Part shown: piece after piece, positions 37,191 to 51,475 of the stretch
Position numbering within the stretch: position 1 is the first letter of the stretch
How the letters are laid out: each line of letters opens with the position of its first letter
DNA from: Rhynochetos jubatus
Lineage: Eukaryota > Chordata > Aves > Eurypygiformes > Rhynochetidae
Assembly: GCA_027574665.1 (NCBI GenBank)
Contig: CM050656.1
Coordinates: 3,285,001 to 3,349,000 of the forward strand
DNA length: 64,000 bases
Direction: 5' to 3'
Position numbers and translations under genes: made by a program
The notes under the pieces: model-generated
What the model saw: the letters and a program-made list of their open reading frames with translations, nothing else
Told to the model about the DNA's origin: nothing
Databases searched by the model: none

Positions 37191-37212
37191 TCTCCACTGA
37201 AATCAATGAGAG
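37191..37212. repeat. Fragment of old amniote palindromic repeat
   Basis: TCCACTGAAATCAATGAGAG resembles one arm-pair of the repeat at 9245-9318. Too short to be certain. Confidence 0.3.
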
Positions 37213-37256
37213 GTGAATATATTTAGCTGTGTTGGAAAACAACTCATTTTCTGCCT

Positions 37257-37275
37257 AACTTTCGAAGCGAAAGTT
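37257..37275. repeat. Perfect 8-bp inverted repeat AACTTTCG/CGAAAGTT
   Basis: Two exact 8-bp arms around AAG, with a CpG in each arm, in the NEGR1 intron about 360 bp upstream of the last exon. The CGAAAGT words are faintly reminiscent of interferon-regulatory-factor sites, but the spacing is not canonical. Confidence 0.6.
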
Positions 37276-40200
37276 TGACAATTTTGCTTAGCCAAATACA
37301 TTAATATTTATTTTCACTCTCTTTGAAGAAATTGTATTTACTTGCTTTAATACAAAGTCTTTCTCAAATTCCTAAGTAAATATTACAGTAAGTGCAAGAG
37401 AAGACAGTTAAAATATAAGAAAACATTGTCGAGAAACAAGGGAGGAGATGATCATTTGCAGTAGTCACGAGCGGGCTGTCTGCAGGTTATCCTGGCTGCG
37501 GCACCAGAACCGGCGCGGGCAGAGACTGATGGCTTTGTCTTGTAAAGCCACAGGCATGAGGAAGGAGAAGGACCTGTTCCCTCACTGAGCTACCAGGATG
37601 TTCAGCTGCTAAATAAACACTGCAGGCTCGCTTTGGCCAGCAGGTTTCTGTACAAAACTTCTCTTTAATCAAATTTTTTCCTTTGATATGATGCACGAAA
37701 CCCCAACTTCTTATAGGCGTACACAGCATCCTGTGCTCTTTGGCTGAACACGGATAACAAAGGTTTTTCTCTCCAGACTCTATGAATATACCATACATTG
37801 TTCTAAACCATAACATCTGTGCAAATCCTGTATCAAGTGCCATTTGCACAAGCAGGCATCGCTTACATCGATGGCACTTTATTTAAATGCAAGCTGCAGA
37901 ATTTGCTTTTTTGACTAGACCGACCCAATGTCTGCCAGAAACGGGGATGGAGACTAGATGGTGGATGCCAAGAAAGACCGAGCCAGCTCGGTGCCCACGT
38001 CCTGGTGCTTGAGGCCTGTTCCTCATAGAGGATAGAGGTGTTGGAAAGGCTGGAGGGAAACAAACATTTCCAAGCTCATTCCTGATGACCCATCATGAGT
38101 GAGCTGGGGGTGCTCAAGCCAAAGGGAATTGCAAAAGGGAGAAACCACGAACGTGGCTGCTTTGAAAAACATACAAGCCATCTGTGAACAAGGAGAGGTT
38201 GCCTGGGAACATGGGTTTGGTGCGGGGTTGGGTACCATGTGGAGGATCCTGTCTCTTCTGCAGGATCTCTCTGAGAAGGTCTCTATCTGGACTGAGAACA
38301 CCAAGTGATGGTCTGAAGATGAGACTTCAGCCAACAGCTCTGCTCTCGGGGTGCATGGGAGATGGTTACACAGAACAGGTACCAGTGGTGCAGAAAACAG
38401 TTTTCCTGGGGCCAAGCCAAAGCTTGTCCCACTGCCTTGCCCCAGGAGTGAGCTGCCTCCAACAGCACCCCTGCCCCTCGCCAGTGTCTGGCAGGGAGAC
38501 CAGGGTACAGCGCATGCCGAGCTTCAGAGCAAGGAAATGTCACCAAATCCTCACGTGCTTCCCTTCCACGCAAAACACTGCCCTCTTCCCACCCCCCAGA
38601 GACGAATAATGATAATAAAGCAATAGAGAGGATTTCAGTAAAATTTCAGCCTGTCTGGAGGAGTAGAAGAGACTACAGCAATCACCCAAAAAGATAAAGT
38701 AAACCTGGGGTCTCACCCAATCCTGTTTACTTTTACAGGGCACAGGCTCCTCAATTTCAAGTCTTGTTCAGTCCAAATACTGAAACATGAACGTTCCTTT
38801 TCCTTCTATACAGAGATCCGTGCTACCGGGTCCATTTTCAACGTATGACATTTTATTTGGTGCAGAGTACGTAATAAACCCAAAAATCATCCATCCCACC
38901 CCCTCTGCAGAAAGGTTCAGGTAATAAAAAGAAAAAATAAATGACCGATGAATCTTGATTCTGAAGCTTAGTTTAGTGACTTATAACCATGACTAACTGC
39001 AGGACAGGGCGCTCTCTTCTCTTCTTGTTAAAAAGGCACTTTCTGTGATAAGTCAGTATGACAAATCAACATTTAATTTATTACAAAAACCGGGCTAGCA
39101 AGCTGAAGCATAGCGTAGGTGGCATTTCATTTTATCATATTAAAAGGGTTTCCCCAACGTAAAGATAATTTGAACTACGGTGGCTATAAAAGTGAGTGGA
39201 AAATTATGTAAATCTGATTTCCTGCATATGAACCAGTCCTATCTTTCTCCAGCTTATTAAATCATATCTGGATTGTTTCAGCACAAAGGTACTAGGTGAA
39301 TGAATGAGGGGAAAATACATAGACTTGGGTAGATAATAGAAAAGAGTTATGGTTCCCAAAGCTGGCTAGCCAGAAGAATTTGATGCGAAAGAAACTTGAA
39401 GAAGAAGAGAATCTGGAGAAGTTTAAGCCACTAGACTCAGCTGGGTTCAAATAAACTCCCCTGAGAGCTGAATTCATGTGGTACAGGGAGGTGCAGGATG
39501 CCAAATGAGTGCAGGGGCTGGTTTTGCTGGTCCATGGGCCCTGTTCAATCCCATTCTGTCCCACAGCTCACGCCCCCGAAGACCTCGGGTGTCAATGCTG
39601 GGTCTGACAAATAAGATTTCAGTTCAAAAAAACATTTAATAAACGCTCTGAGTTTCTTTACAGCTGTCTTTGACGTTACAATAAAGAAGGAAATCCAGCT
39701 GTGGTGCATGGCTTCCAGGTTCACTGGCACTGATGATCTGAAAGAGCTTGAGTTGGCATTTAAAATTATTCCCCAGGTCCTCTAATACCTGTTCCCTTTC
39801 CTCATATTCTTTTAAAGAGGGCAAGCTGGTGCAGGTCTGCTGTCATTAGTACCTGCTGGGTGTAGTTTCACTTAGTGAGACCAGCAGTGACATTTGCTGT
39901 AGAAAACCAAAATGAACCCAAAGCTATTCACGTTTGCATCAGCATGGCCTTGAGTGTCCCTCCAAACAGAGCAATTGCTGTCATTGTGGGAATGTCCCCA
40001 AATCTATGGTGTGCCAACAGATAAGTGGATCAGAAATTGGCTTTAAAGGGCTTTTTTTGAACTGTACGTATGCTGCAGTGTATATTTTAATTCAAGCTGG
40101 AACAGGTAGCTGGGAAACATTTGCCGTATGCCTGCACAGGACCAGCAGTTCAGCATGTGCATCGTGGTGAGCTTCTTCAACCCTCTAACTCACCTGTGGG

Positions 40201-43200
40201 TGGGAAAAGCCAGGCTGGTTTTTGGTTTGCTATAGTAGTCTCCTGTTATAATTAGCAGCCCTAATTTAGAGCACCCTTTGGGAAGCTGAGCTGGCAGAAA
40301 CGGGCAGGACACTGCCTGTGTGTTCAGCTGGGGAACACCCAGTTGCCTCAGGTATAATGGATGGTGACTTATTGATTGGAAAAGTCTTGCCAGATCATGA
40401 TGCCTCTTAACTTTAATTTGGCTTCTGGAAATCTCCAAGTGTTTCTAGTCTCCAGAGTGAATTTATAAGCAGATGTCTCTCACTGGTAGTGGCAAATGGG
40501 TTGCATCAATTACAATGTCATTGTAAGTCTCCTGGATGGCATACAGTTTAACATGGGCTTGGCTCTTAAAAATTCTTAAAAGTTGATAAGTTTCTGCGGC
40601 CCTTTTTCACCTCAGTATTTTGATTATCGTCTTCTCCAGTGGCCACCTGATTGCTTGGCTGGCAAAAGAAAATTTTGTTCCCGAATATTAATAACATTCT
40701 GTGGTTCTTTTGTGGTGTTTTACAAACTTTAAAAAGTAAACAAACTTACTTTTGAAATTTAAAGATCCTTCATATGGGCTGCTTAGCCATTAATCTAGAA
40801 TGATTAAGTACTAAGCAGTCCTTGTCGTTAGCATTGCTGTGTAATGCTAGGCAAGGTCATTTTGTACTTGGATTGGTTAATTTTCATAAGGTTTTTTTTT
40901 AAGGTTCTTTATGTCAGACTAAAAGCCCTAGTTTAGGACTGAAGGAGAATAAATATTCAAATAAATATTTGAAAATAGCATAAAACTCACAGGTGCTTTT
41001 TCTTACCCACCAAGATCTTAGCATTGAATGTCATTGTTTTATACAGTCTTAATATTTGCGGAGAGAGATAATGGTGGAGGTATGTATGATTAGGTATTAA
41101 ATAAAAGCATGAATTATTTGGCTCTCTGATTACATCTGCAGCTATCCTGGGCATTTCCATAATACCCATCACCACCGTTATAATGGAGCAGTCTATTTAT
41201 AACTGATTTTACAGCATGTGAAGCTTTTGGTGTACAGAGAGGGGAAGGAGAACAGCGGTTGGCCCACAGAGAGGGATTTATCTGGCTAAAGATTCCCGTC
41301 CAGAACAATGTCTTGGTAACTATCTGAAATAGAAACCAAGGTCACACTGTTTGCCTCCCCTTGTGCTGATCCGGCGGTGTAAATTCAGTTCACAGCTGTG
41401 CTAGTGGTACCTTAAAAGACAGTGAATTGCTATCTAGGAGATTAAAATGAGCTTGATGAAAAGTCTGATGTTTGAAATATAAATTGACCTGGGACTTGGA
41501 AGGTGAAATAACTTCAAAATATATCGGCTACAGTCATTGAGGGACAATAATTTACTTTCTTGCTAAGGGAGGAGTGAACCCTGTGCCCTGGGTTACTGAG
41601 TGCTGATGGTCCCACTGGCGATGTTTGGGAGTTACCACATGTAACTTGAGGCAATGGTGGCCAAGAGGGAATAGCTGTAAAATTTTGGGGGAGAAACTCC
41701 TTGCCTGCGGGTTCTGCTTTGGTGTCGAGGTGAGTCCCGTGCTCCTTGGGGTGTGCAGTCATCACCTGCCTGCTGAGAGTGACCCTCAGTATTGACGTAC
41801 AGCAGCAGTTTACTGAAACGGATTTTGTGTGCACGTATTGTGCCGCGTCCTCATAGGCACTATCAGGCTCGTCTAATTTCCCTTAAGACATTCAACTTAT
41901 CAGTAAATCTGTGCAAGCCGCTGCTCTTGGTACAGCAGGGGTGGAGACACGTGGAGAAAGTTTCTGCTCTCGTTCCCCCTTCGCTTTGTAACTCCCTGTG
42001 TTGTCAGTCATCGATAAAAGGGGGTCCATTCCTCACTTTTGACAAGACCCCATCCAACACCTGTCCGGGGAGTCACCTACATGGTGTCACAGTCCTGTGG
42101 AAGGAGAAACCCCTGCTAAGGTTGGCATGCGCCGTGTCCCCCACCACCGTCGAAACATGACTTCAGGTGCCTCTGAAGTCCATGTGCTCTTACCAAGCTC
42201 TCCTTTTATCTAATTTAGTGATTATTCTACATAATCCTAATGTTTTATAGCAGTTAGCAGTTGTGAAAATACTTAAGCACAGTCTGAGCACAGATAGGAT
42301 TATATTCAGACATCTCTCCTGGTGGTGAATAGAAAGGAACAAAGTAATATTATATCACTATCTCTAATTAATACAAGAGATTAGGAAAAGTACTATGCTG
42401 AAACGTGCAAACCAACATTTCCTAACACCAAGGACTGCATTAACCAGAAATAATTATAAGCTTTAATGCTGATGCCTTGTAGACAAAAGCACGGACCTCT
42501 TTAGGTTGTCTGAATAAGCAAGACTAATTCTGTTAAATGGATTATGCAGAGAGATGTTAATAAGCGTTTCATTTAACTATATTCAGGTTAATGATTTATT
42601 ATACGAAAGCCTTAATAAATAGTTTTTGTGCAACTTTTAAAATATACAGAGAAGGAAGGAATAATCTAACTGAAGGTCAGAGCAGTAAGAAAAAAATATG
42701 AAAAAGACTGGGCTGTCAAAAATAGTGGTTTTTTTTAAGTAAAGATTGTAAGATAATGGGACTCTGAAGGCTCAGTTGAGTCCTACAGATAACATCTCTA
42801 AATATTGTTACACTTGAAGTTAGTCAAGGATTTATGGCTTTGGAGGAGCAGGTCGACAGTCTATAAAAGACTGAATTAGAAAGCAATGGTTTGTAATAGG
42901 AGAGGTAATCTGTTCGGGGAGGGCTGGGACAGGCTTACGAGTGTTTTGACCAAAGGAAAGTTTGTCAAGAAGAGAAACCTCACTCTGTGCCTCAGAGGCC
43001 GGGCAGGACTGTAGAAAACTTGACCTTGGGGAGAATAAAACCTTAAAATATCTTGTAAAAATGAATCAGCGGAGACACCGATTTGTTTAGTCTTATGCAA
43101 ATGCAATCATCCTCAAGGCTAAGTGCCCGAGACAGGAGATTTACAGTGATGGAAAACTCACTGGTGAAGTTAAATAGATAAATCTGGACGAGGAGGTCCT

Positions 43201-46200
43201 TTTGAGGTGTGTGCCAGATGGGGACTTTGATTAAACAGAGCTTTGGCCGTGATAATAACCCTCGGAAAATGCTGACAATTTAAGTAATGTTGAAATGCAT
43301 TTGGACCGTGTCTGTGGTAGCCGAGCGCTGGACAGGGTGACTCAGAAGGTCCTCTCCTGTCTGATGTTCCTCTGTTACTGTTATGAGTCACTGAAATTCC
43401 TTTTAATGAGAGAGAAATGTATAGCACTGCCCAGGCCAACATCCCCTGAGCACATTTTAAATGCAAAATGCTCATATTATAAGGAAAGGCATACATTTGC
43501 AAGAGGTTATTTTGTAAGTGATGTGTGGTCAAAATGTTTTTCCTCTACCCCTTGAAGAAAGTCAAGTGAAGGAATCGGCGAAAAGCTGCCCTGGCTTTCG
43601 GAAAAGTGAAACACACTTTGTGTGATGGCTCACGGGGCACTGGAAAACATTTCTGCTGAGTATAACAAACTGTTAGAGCAGGTAGCTCAACGCCACCGGA
43701 CATGTCCTCGCCTGTGCGCAGCGCTCGTTTGTCTCCCCAGTCCTTGCTCATGAAACCGTAGGGACAAGGATTATGCTGGGAATCAGGGAGGAACGTGCCA
43801 GGGGACACCACCTCCCTATAGCATCATCTACATCAAATATGTTGTCATAGGGAACAGCCACATTTTGCTCTGTTAAAGCCTGTGCAGCCGTTCTCTGGGG
43901 CGCGCGGGTGTAATTTTGGGTAGAATTTTTATATATTTTTCTAGCCAGGAGTTGCTCAGCGCTACTGAGACCAATATATCTGAAAATCCTTGAGAAAGGA
44001 GACAAGAAATATTGCAAAAGTTGTCCATGAGCTACCTCTGCTGAGATGGATTTATGCAACTTCTTCAGCTTATTCTAAGACAGAGCTGTGGAGGATAAAG
44101 GCAAAAACTGTCAGGTCCATAAAAGAGTGGCTTTGTCATTCTCTGAAATGCGAGCGCTGGCAGGGAGATTTGGAAGATGAGCCCCCTAACAGACTGATGG
44201 AATTGATAAGAGAGGGGTTGTTGGGTCCCATTCATCTGCATTCACACCAGGCTGCTGCGAGATGCAGAAACAGTGAAATGAATTGCTTATGCTGATTCAT
44301 TTCGTATTTTTAATTTAAATGAATAATGCAGCATTTTTTGAGTTTTAAAATAGGAATACAGAAAATAAAAGATAATTGCTATAACTGCAGAAGTAAAAAA
44401 AACAACAATCTGTTGCACGAAAAATATTAAAGCTTAGTATTTTAAATACTTGAGGCAGATATGCCACCAGCAACATTTCAAAGTGAAATATCCCTGTGAG
44501 TGTTCACACACGTATCTGTGTATGCACAGACAATAAGAGGCATTTCTTGTTTCAGTCTTAAAGATCCCAGTTGTGATATGCTCTGTATCTAGTATGAAAC
44601 TTTCTTGATACTGATTCTGAGTTAAAATAGAAAAATATGATTTTTTACAGGACTAAGAAGGAAATAAGACATAACTAGCTCAGCCACCCAGCATTGTAAT
44701 TTTATGATTGTGGGGATCTTTGCCTGGGAATGTGGGTTCCGTGGCTGTGGAACACACCCAAGGAGGCAGCCAAAGAGACATGTTTCCCTCCCTTCCCTCC
44801 GCAGTAGTTGCCCTTCCGTCCCACCCACTCACACACCAAAAAATAACTCATGATAAATATTGTAAACAGCAAAGTACTAATTTAAAACCAGCTAAAAATA
44901 CACACAGTAATGTAAATTTAAGGGAAGATGATTTTTGCTGCTTATTAATGTGATGCCAGAGACATTTTGCAGTTGTTCAAACCAGACCTACTTAGTGAAC
45001 ACTTAACAGCTGCATTTCATTAAGCTCATAGAGAAAGCAAACCCATAACTGATGGAGGTTGTTAACTACGTGCAAAAGGTTTTTAAGTGTCTTAATTTCT
45101 GTTCTCAAATAACTCTCTGGAACAAAGCATTTCCAAAGTCAGCAACTTCTCAAAAGTACTTAGCGCAGGCATCATATGGTATGGACGCGGAAACACTCCC
45201 AGCCCCCGTTGGCTGACTCACCGCCTCCGTGTTATCTAGCAGACAGAGTGGCTCTCTGCTCCAAGGAGAGCATCCCCTGCTCGGGCTGAAGACGACGTGG
45301 CTAAAGATCTCGCCGTCAGTTCGGCAGAGCTGCATTTGGACATACGGTCCTGGGAGGGGAAGGGCTTTGGTGGGCAGCAGCAAGGAGCAGCCGTGCTCCG
45401 TAGGCAGTGCCAAGGGGTTGGGGAATCAGGTCACCTTTAAGAGTTTTGCTGTCTCCAGTTTGCTTTTCCCCAGTTTCACTGCCTTGACCAACCACCTCTC
45501 AGCAGCCTCTTTCTGATGCACAACCCAATTTCAAAAGCTGTGCTGACAAATGGAACCTTAAAATGGTATTTTTTTTCCTTAAAAGTCATTCCTCTTTCCT
45601 GTCAGCATCCAAAATCTAACATTTTGTTTTCCAAATTGTCATTGAATCTTCTTATAGAAATCCAGGTTTAAATCTGATGGTTATTGTTCACAACAAAATT
45701 TTAATGTAAAGAAAAAAAAAAATAGGGGCAAGGGGGGGATTATTTTAGAGAAACAAACATCTCTTACTTTTCAAACTTACAAATGGTGAGTAAATTTTCC
45801 AGCTAATTTATGCTTTAAAAAATTCACAGTGATTTGACCACAGGTAATACTAAAGATGGATTGGCAGAATTTGGGTAACTTAATTGAGAGAGGGTAAGAT
45901 AACCTTTTAGCTTTAATTAAATGGATGTTATGGTTGAAGGGTATTTAAGATACCAGAAAAAAATCCTCTCCAAGAGGGGAGACACAGGGGATATCTTACA
46001 CTTAGGCACAAGATCCTGATAACTCAGAAACCTTGATTTTGGATATTTTTACTTGCCAGAGGAATCATTGTGGTCCTCAGTGTCAGTGTGTGCTTTTTGG
46101 AGTTCAGCATCTGATTATTAGTGATATGATAGAGACTTACAAAAGCTATTAACATTTGCTATTCATCCAGGATACGTATGCCACTGAATTGTTAAAAAAT

Positions 46201-49200
46201 GTGATAGAACCCAAGCTGCTTCATTTGAATACATTTGAATGTAAGCACTTTATATTGTTACTGTTTTCATAATGAAAAGGTATTGTTAAAAGTTTATTAC
46301 CTAGGTGTGATTTGTTTCCAAACTTACATTTTAAATTTTAGCATACGGTTGCCAATGGAAAAGTTCCCATTTACTGGCAATTATCACACAGTGGTACCTA
46401 AAACTCCCTGTAGTTATTGCTCACTCTAATTATACGGTCTTGCTGTTGTTCTTACTCAGTAGTGTTTGTAAGTGTGGGCTTTTCAGTGGGAGCCAGGCGC
46501 GCGCCATTTTTGTTACTCCGTATTCCTGTGTTTACGGTAGATTCGGGTAACGCACGAGAAATAGGCAACGGTGATTTAGAGAAACCCTTAACAATAGCAG
46601 CCCCAACACAAAAGCCTGTTTTGTGGATAATCAGTGTAAATAATAGATTCCCTGCATGCTGCTGTCTATCAAGTTATTTCTTCAAGCAAATGTCTCTGAG
46701 TATCATAAAATCAGAAAAATAGTGGTGCTCAGACAAAGCAGGCTCGCTCTAATCTTTCAGATGGCGCAGACATGCTTCTGTTGCAGCTGCAAAACCCCTT
46801 TTTCATACCCTTATGCACTGTTGTATGGAGCATCTTCAATGGAATTTTATTTAAACACAAATAAACTTGATCATATCAAATAAAACCCCCTTTGCATTAA
46901 ATAGAGCACAGGAAAAGAACGCTGCTAATACATTAATAGGATAAATGAAGCGGGCACTGAACACAGAGTGTTTAACAGGACAAAATAGTACAGCCCTGAC
47001 ACACCTGGTTTCTACTGCAAGGAATATTTCATAACCCCAAGAAGTATTTATGAGGAAAATTACTGTGAGGGAATAGAATAAAATTTGGCTTTATATATCA
47101 TCCTCTATACTCAAGTTATCTCAAGTTTCTTTGTGGAGAGGAGAAGGGCCGTCCTATTGGAACAAATAAAATACCATTCGGGAACTTCAGAGCGGCGGGT
47201 CTGTACCAGCCTCAGAGGTCTTAAACGACAGAGGAGGTAGCAGCCCCAGACCTGGGCTGAACCCTGTTCTTAACCTGATCCCTGCCTTTAGCTGGTAAAG
47301 GAGACAGGAGGAATCAGCCAAGTGCCTTGTCCGAGTCGGTAAGGGATGGCACAGGGCAGATGTCTCACCATCCGTCAAGGATGACTGAGCCTGAACGTAG
47401 CTGTTCAGGACAAAGAACAGTGCGCACCCTGTCACCGACGATCCCAAACCACGTCACCCAGCTCTTCTAGCACTGACCAGCAGTATGGGGACTGTCCCAG
47501 GGTGACCTGAGCTGGGATTTTAATGCAAAATTGGACGTGTAAGGAGACGGAGCTCCTATGAGGAGAAGGAGCTCCATGCATTTCAGAGGGCAGATTAAAA
47601 TTCAAAATAAATTTAGAGACTAAGAGAAATCTTTAGACCAGAAAAAAAAAAATCAATTCAATAAGGCCAAAAAAATTCTGCTCTTTAACAAAAATAGCCA
47701 ACTTGCACGTGTGTTGGAAGAACAAGCATTGACTCTGTGACAATCCCTTAGAAAAGCATCTGTGATTACATGGATCCTCCGTGCTGTCTTGCTATGAAAG
47801 GACAAATATGTTTCTGGGGTGTGTAAACAGAAGTGCAGCCTACGAAGTAGTGCTGCTGCTCTCCTCAGCACGGCAGGGCTGTGCCTGGCATGGATGGATT
47901 GCTTTGGGAGATGCCCAGACTGACCCGACACAGCCCGGAGAACACGGAGAACATCTCACTGAGGAGGAAGGCTTGGAACAGCAGGACAGTGCAAAACCCA
48001 AGGAGTAGAGGGAGTCCTAATAACAACTGTGGGATACACACAAGGATTGCCCCTGGAGAAAGTAGGGGAAAGATGTGCTTGTGTCTGTAGCAAGTAGAAC
48101 AAGATCAACAGGACTGACCTGCAGCAGGTAGGACCCTGAATAGCTACAAAGGCTAATTTAGGACTGGGTTGAGCAGGAAAGATAAGGAATCTGCGTCACT
48201 GCAGAGTTTTAAGAGCTGTGTGTATGAGTATCTGTCACAAGTAACACCAGGCACCACTTCTTTTGCCTGGGGGAAGAGATCTTTCCAGATGTTCTCTTTG
48301 GGCCTTTAACAAATAATAATCCAGGATTGCATTATAATTAGCAACGAGTGAAACATTAAATTTCTTGATGGAATTGGAGATACAAGGTTCCTCGGGAGGA
48401 AAAGGAGGGTGGCTCATGGCAGGGACAACCATCAACCACCTCAGCCTGCAGCTCTCAGAGGCAACTTCCCAGGCCACAGCACAGGCTGCAGCTCCATTTC
48501 CCTCTCCTGGAAATTGGTTCTCAGTTCTTTCCGATGGCTTAAGGACATACCCGGTGTATGCAAACTGCGCAGAAAACTTTAAACAGACCTTTAATTCTTG
48601 TAGAAAAGCGAATGCAGCTGTGGAACCTATAATTAGCATATGCCTCTTGGCTTATCAGACCCAGCTCTGCTGTTGCACCATGCCTTGTGATTTGCCTCAT
48701 AAATATTTGAAGATCTGTCTTAAAAGCAGTTACTTGTCTTCCACTGGGAGCAATCAGTGGAAGGTTTCTATACAGTTGCACTTCTGAATGGGTAGGAATT
48801 TTCTTACTCCCAGGATAAATTTATCTTTGGATGAGCTCTGTCTCCTCCTGCATCTCACTGCCCTGTTTCCACAGGCACTGCTCATGTGCAGATTCACTTC
48901 GCTAGACTAAGCACCGTCTTCTAGTCTGCTCTTTGTCTTGGCATAACAGGAACAACAGATTCAAATACTTTAAATAAACTTGCAGTTTTAACCCATTTCT
49001 TTATGGGATAAGACCTTGAAGGGCTATAATTATCGCTAACGCTCCCACATTAGAGCTATTAATAAATTAAAGGGCACTGTTATTCCTACGGCTTGAAATA
49101 AAACCCGACTTCCATTTTCTTTGAGTTTGCCAAGCTTTCCTCTCCTTTAGATGTGCTAAAAATAATTTACCCAAGGATTATTAAGAAAAAGTAAAGATTT

Positions 49201-50414
49201 TTTTGAATATTATTTCATACTTTATTGCAGCACTAATCTCTTTGGTAAGGTTATCTTCACTGACTCAAATAGCTTTGTCTTCAAATGCAATTTATTACTT
49301 AGCCCAAAGGCCAAGCAAAGAGTGTTTTCTGGAATCAGATCCGCCTTACCTCTTTGGAGCATATATGAGAAAAGTTGAATAAATGCGAAACTAGCATAGC
49401 TTGATAGTCAGAGTTATATGATCTGCTACTGTGTATTAATGAGCTAGAAACACTCTCTAGGATTTCATTAGCAAAATAAGGCCTATTTAATAAAAATAGT
49501 CCATGAAATGGTGAAAATTCCAACTCAGAAGTCAGGGGAGATTATCATATTGCTGTCTTCCCTGCTAGGTTACGCAGCAAAGCTGCGAGGTTGACTTCAT
49601 AAGCACAATCTGTCTGTAAGGACCTCTAGGCAAAACAACAAAACCCAAATTCCTCCCCCACTGAAAACCCCAACCTCTCGCCTAATTGCAGATGTTTCAA
49701 TTAATACCGTGCTTAGTAAGCTGGAACACAATTGTATAATACTGAAACAAAAATTATAACAGCTGTGCAACCTGGCTGATAAAAAAACACGGTGTTGCAA
49801 CAAATGCCACCGTTTTGCATCTTTTAGCTTAAATAGATGGGCTGTTTGTGTAACCAGCGTCTTCAATCGAGTCATTGTCAGAAAGACCTCCTGGTCATTG
49901 CCAGAAAGAAAAGACAGAAGCAGCCTCGAGAAAATATTCTGAGTTTCCTATCAAGATGTTTCTACAGACATCTGAAGCCCGCTGAATTTACTAGCTAAAA
50001 CATTAATTCCTTGATCTGAGACTTGGACGTGATGGATTATTTTTTCCATTGGATTTCAGAATTACCAATGCTTTGTAAAAGAAAGGCAAAGACTTGATAT
50101 AGGATTGTGTAAACTGGGTAGCAGAATATACAGCATCCTATCATCTACCAGCAGGAAAATAATTCAGTAACTCCAGTGTAGTCAGCACAGCCAGGAAATG
50201 CAGCTTATGTTCGCCCCCCACTTAGAAAAATGTTACTCATCGCTCAGAATAACGCACTCTAGCCCTGAAAGGTAAGGATATGGTAAAACATAATGATCTC
50301 AGATTTAAAATGTGTTAGTCACGTGTCTGTATGGATGCACTGAGTGGCTGGGTGCAAGAACTTGGCATTGTATTTCTATGGGATGGTACGTGGTACCCGC
50401 AAAGTGGATTGGCA

Positions 50415-50498
50415 ACTTGCTCTAGTCCAACTTCCCACGAAAGGTTGGACCAGGTGATCTTTGGAAGTCCCTTCCAACCTGGGCTATTCTATGATTCT
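50415..50498 (+). mobile_element. CR1 LINE 3'-end remnant (antisense in NEGR1 intron)
   Basis: About 85 bp with 'gctctagtccaacttcccac', 'aaggttggaccaggtgatct' and 'cttccaacctgggctattct', ending 'atgattct'. It has a classic CR1 terminus and is oriented opposite to NEGR1. It is the only CR1 copy I see in the 27 kb of intron. Confidence 0.92.
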
Positions 50499-51426
50499 TC
50501 ATATTTCCCAGGAGCTCAGTAAGGGTATCCTGGTTCTGAGACATACACGCACTCAGAACAAGTTCTGAATAGATACTGAACTGGGGCTATTCTTAACTGT
50601 TGTGTGTTTTAAGCTGTAATTCAAAAGACAAATGTACAACTCCCAAACTGTCCTTCTTGTCCCAGATTTGGTGAGAATACCGTTTTTCTCTAAGTTTGTC
50701 AATGACAAAACTCAAAATCTGTGGAAAAGAGAAGAAGCTCTTCTGTTGAGAATGAACCATGGAATCACTTTTAGATCAGTTTTCTAAATGATGCAACTAC
50801 TGAAGCCCTCCGTTACCAGAAACCACAAAACCAGCTTGTATTTTCGAGTGTAAACCCTTTTGTCTTGTCTGGAAGATGTGGCATAGCAACAACGGTAGAG
50901 GGTGAGAGCAATAGGAAGGGGTCATTTTACGGAAAACTTGTGGGAAAAGAACACATAAATAGTGAGATTATTTCATGATATTATGCAGTTTTTTGCTTAT
51001 AGTGCTGTTTTGGGATGTGATATGTTCAAGGCTGGGACTACCTTCTTGTCTACACATCTACAGTACACATCTATCTCAGATTTTGTCACCATCTATAGCA
51101 ATAACAATCAACAAAAACAATCAGCACTTGTTAAGTTAAAAATAAATAGAAAAAAATACACAGGGGGTAGAGACAACAAGCCTAGAACAGCTGATGTTGA
51201 GTTCTGCATGGAAGTACAAAATTAAATAGAAGAGCTGGGTCTTCTACTGGCCATGGTAGACACAGCTTCAGTTAAGAGGACACCAAGAAAGTGACTAGAA
51301 AAGCACTAGGGAAAGCACTGGGACAAGCAAGCCAGCCACCCATTCCCATTCCCCCATCCCTGTGTTGTAGCATATAACCTGCGGGACCCAATTCTCATCT
51401 CTGTCCCAAACCATATGGCTTGAAAA

Positions 51427-51475
51427 GGTTCTTCAAAGAAGAACCACCAAGAAGAGCCAAGAACCACGGCTCTTC
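51427..51475. repeat. Two adjacent perfect hairpins
   Basis: GGTTCTTC-AAA-GAAGAACC (51427-51445) is followed by GAAGAGCC (51451-51458) pairing with GGCTCTTC (51468-51475) over a 9-nt loop. The arms of the two hairpins are related to each other (GAAGA(A/G)CC), suggesting duplication and inversion of one 8-bp word. Confidence 0.75.

Larger units (their letters stand above)
36922..50414 (-). other. NEGR1: NEGR1 last intron, left part
   Basis: Intronic sequence on the NEGR1 strand. I searched by eye for the preceding exon (third Ig domain end, N-Y-T-C-V motif) and did not find it. Contents: a fragment of the old CATTGAAATCAATG-type repeat at 37191-37212, a perfect hairpin AACTTTCG-AAG-CGAAAGTT at 37257-37275, a GC-rich piece at 37480-38590 with overlapping chance frames, and long AT-rich stretches. 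No other gene recognised on either strand. Confidence 0.75.

Noticed and set aside
38023-38626. Overlapping 90-141 codon frames on both strands
   Set aside because: The same stop-poor GC-rich effect inside the NEGR1 intron; no recognisable protein.
39841-39870. GTGTAGTTT word considered as a possible reverse complement of the Ig3 N-Y-T-C motif (missing NEGR1 exon)
   Set aside because: The surrounding frame contains stops and none of the expected IgLON residues.
43748-44059. 103-codon minus frame with a protein-like middle part
   Set aside because: No family recognised, no splice signals checked out, and it is too short to separate from chance inside a NEGR1 intron.
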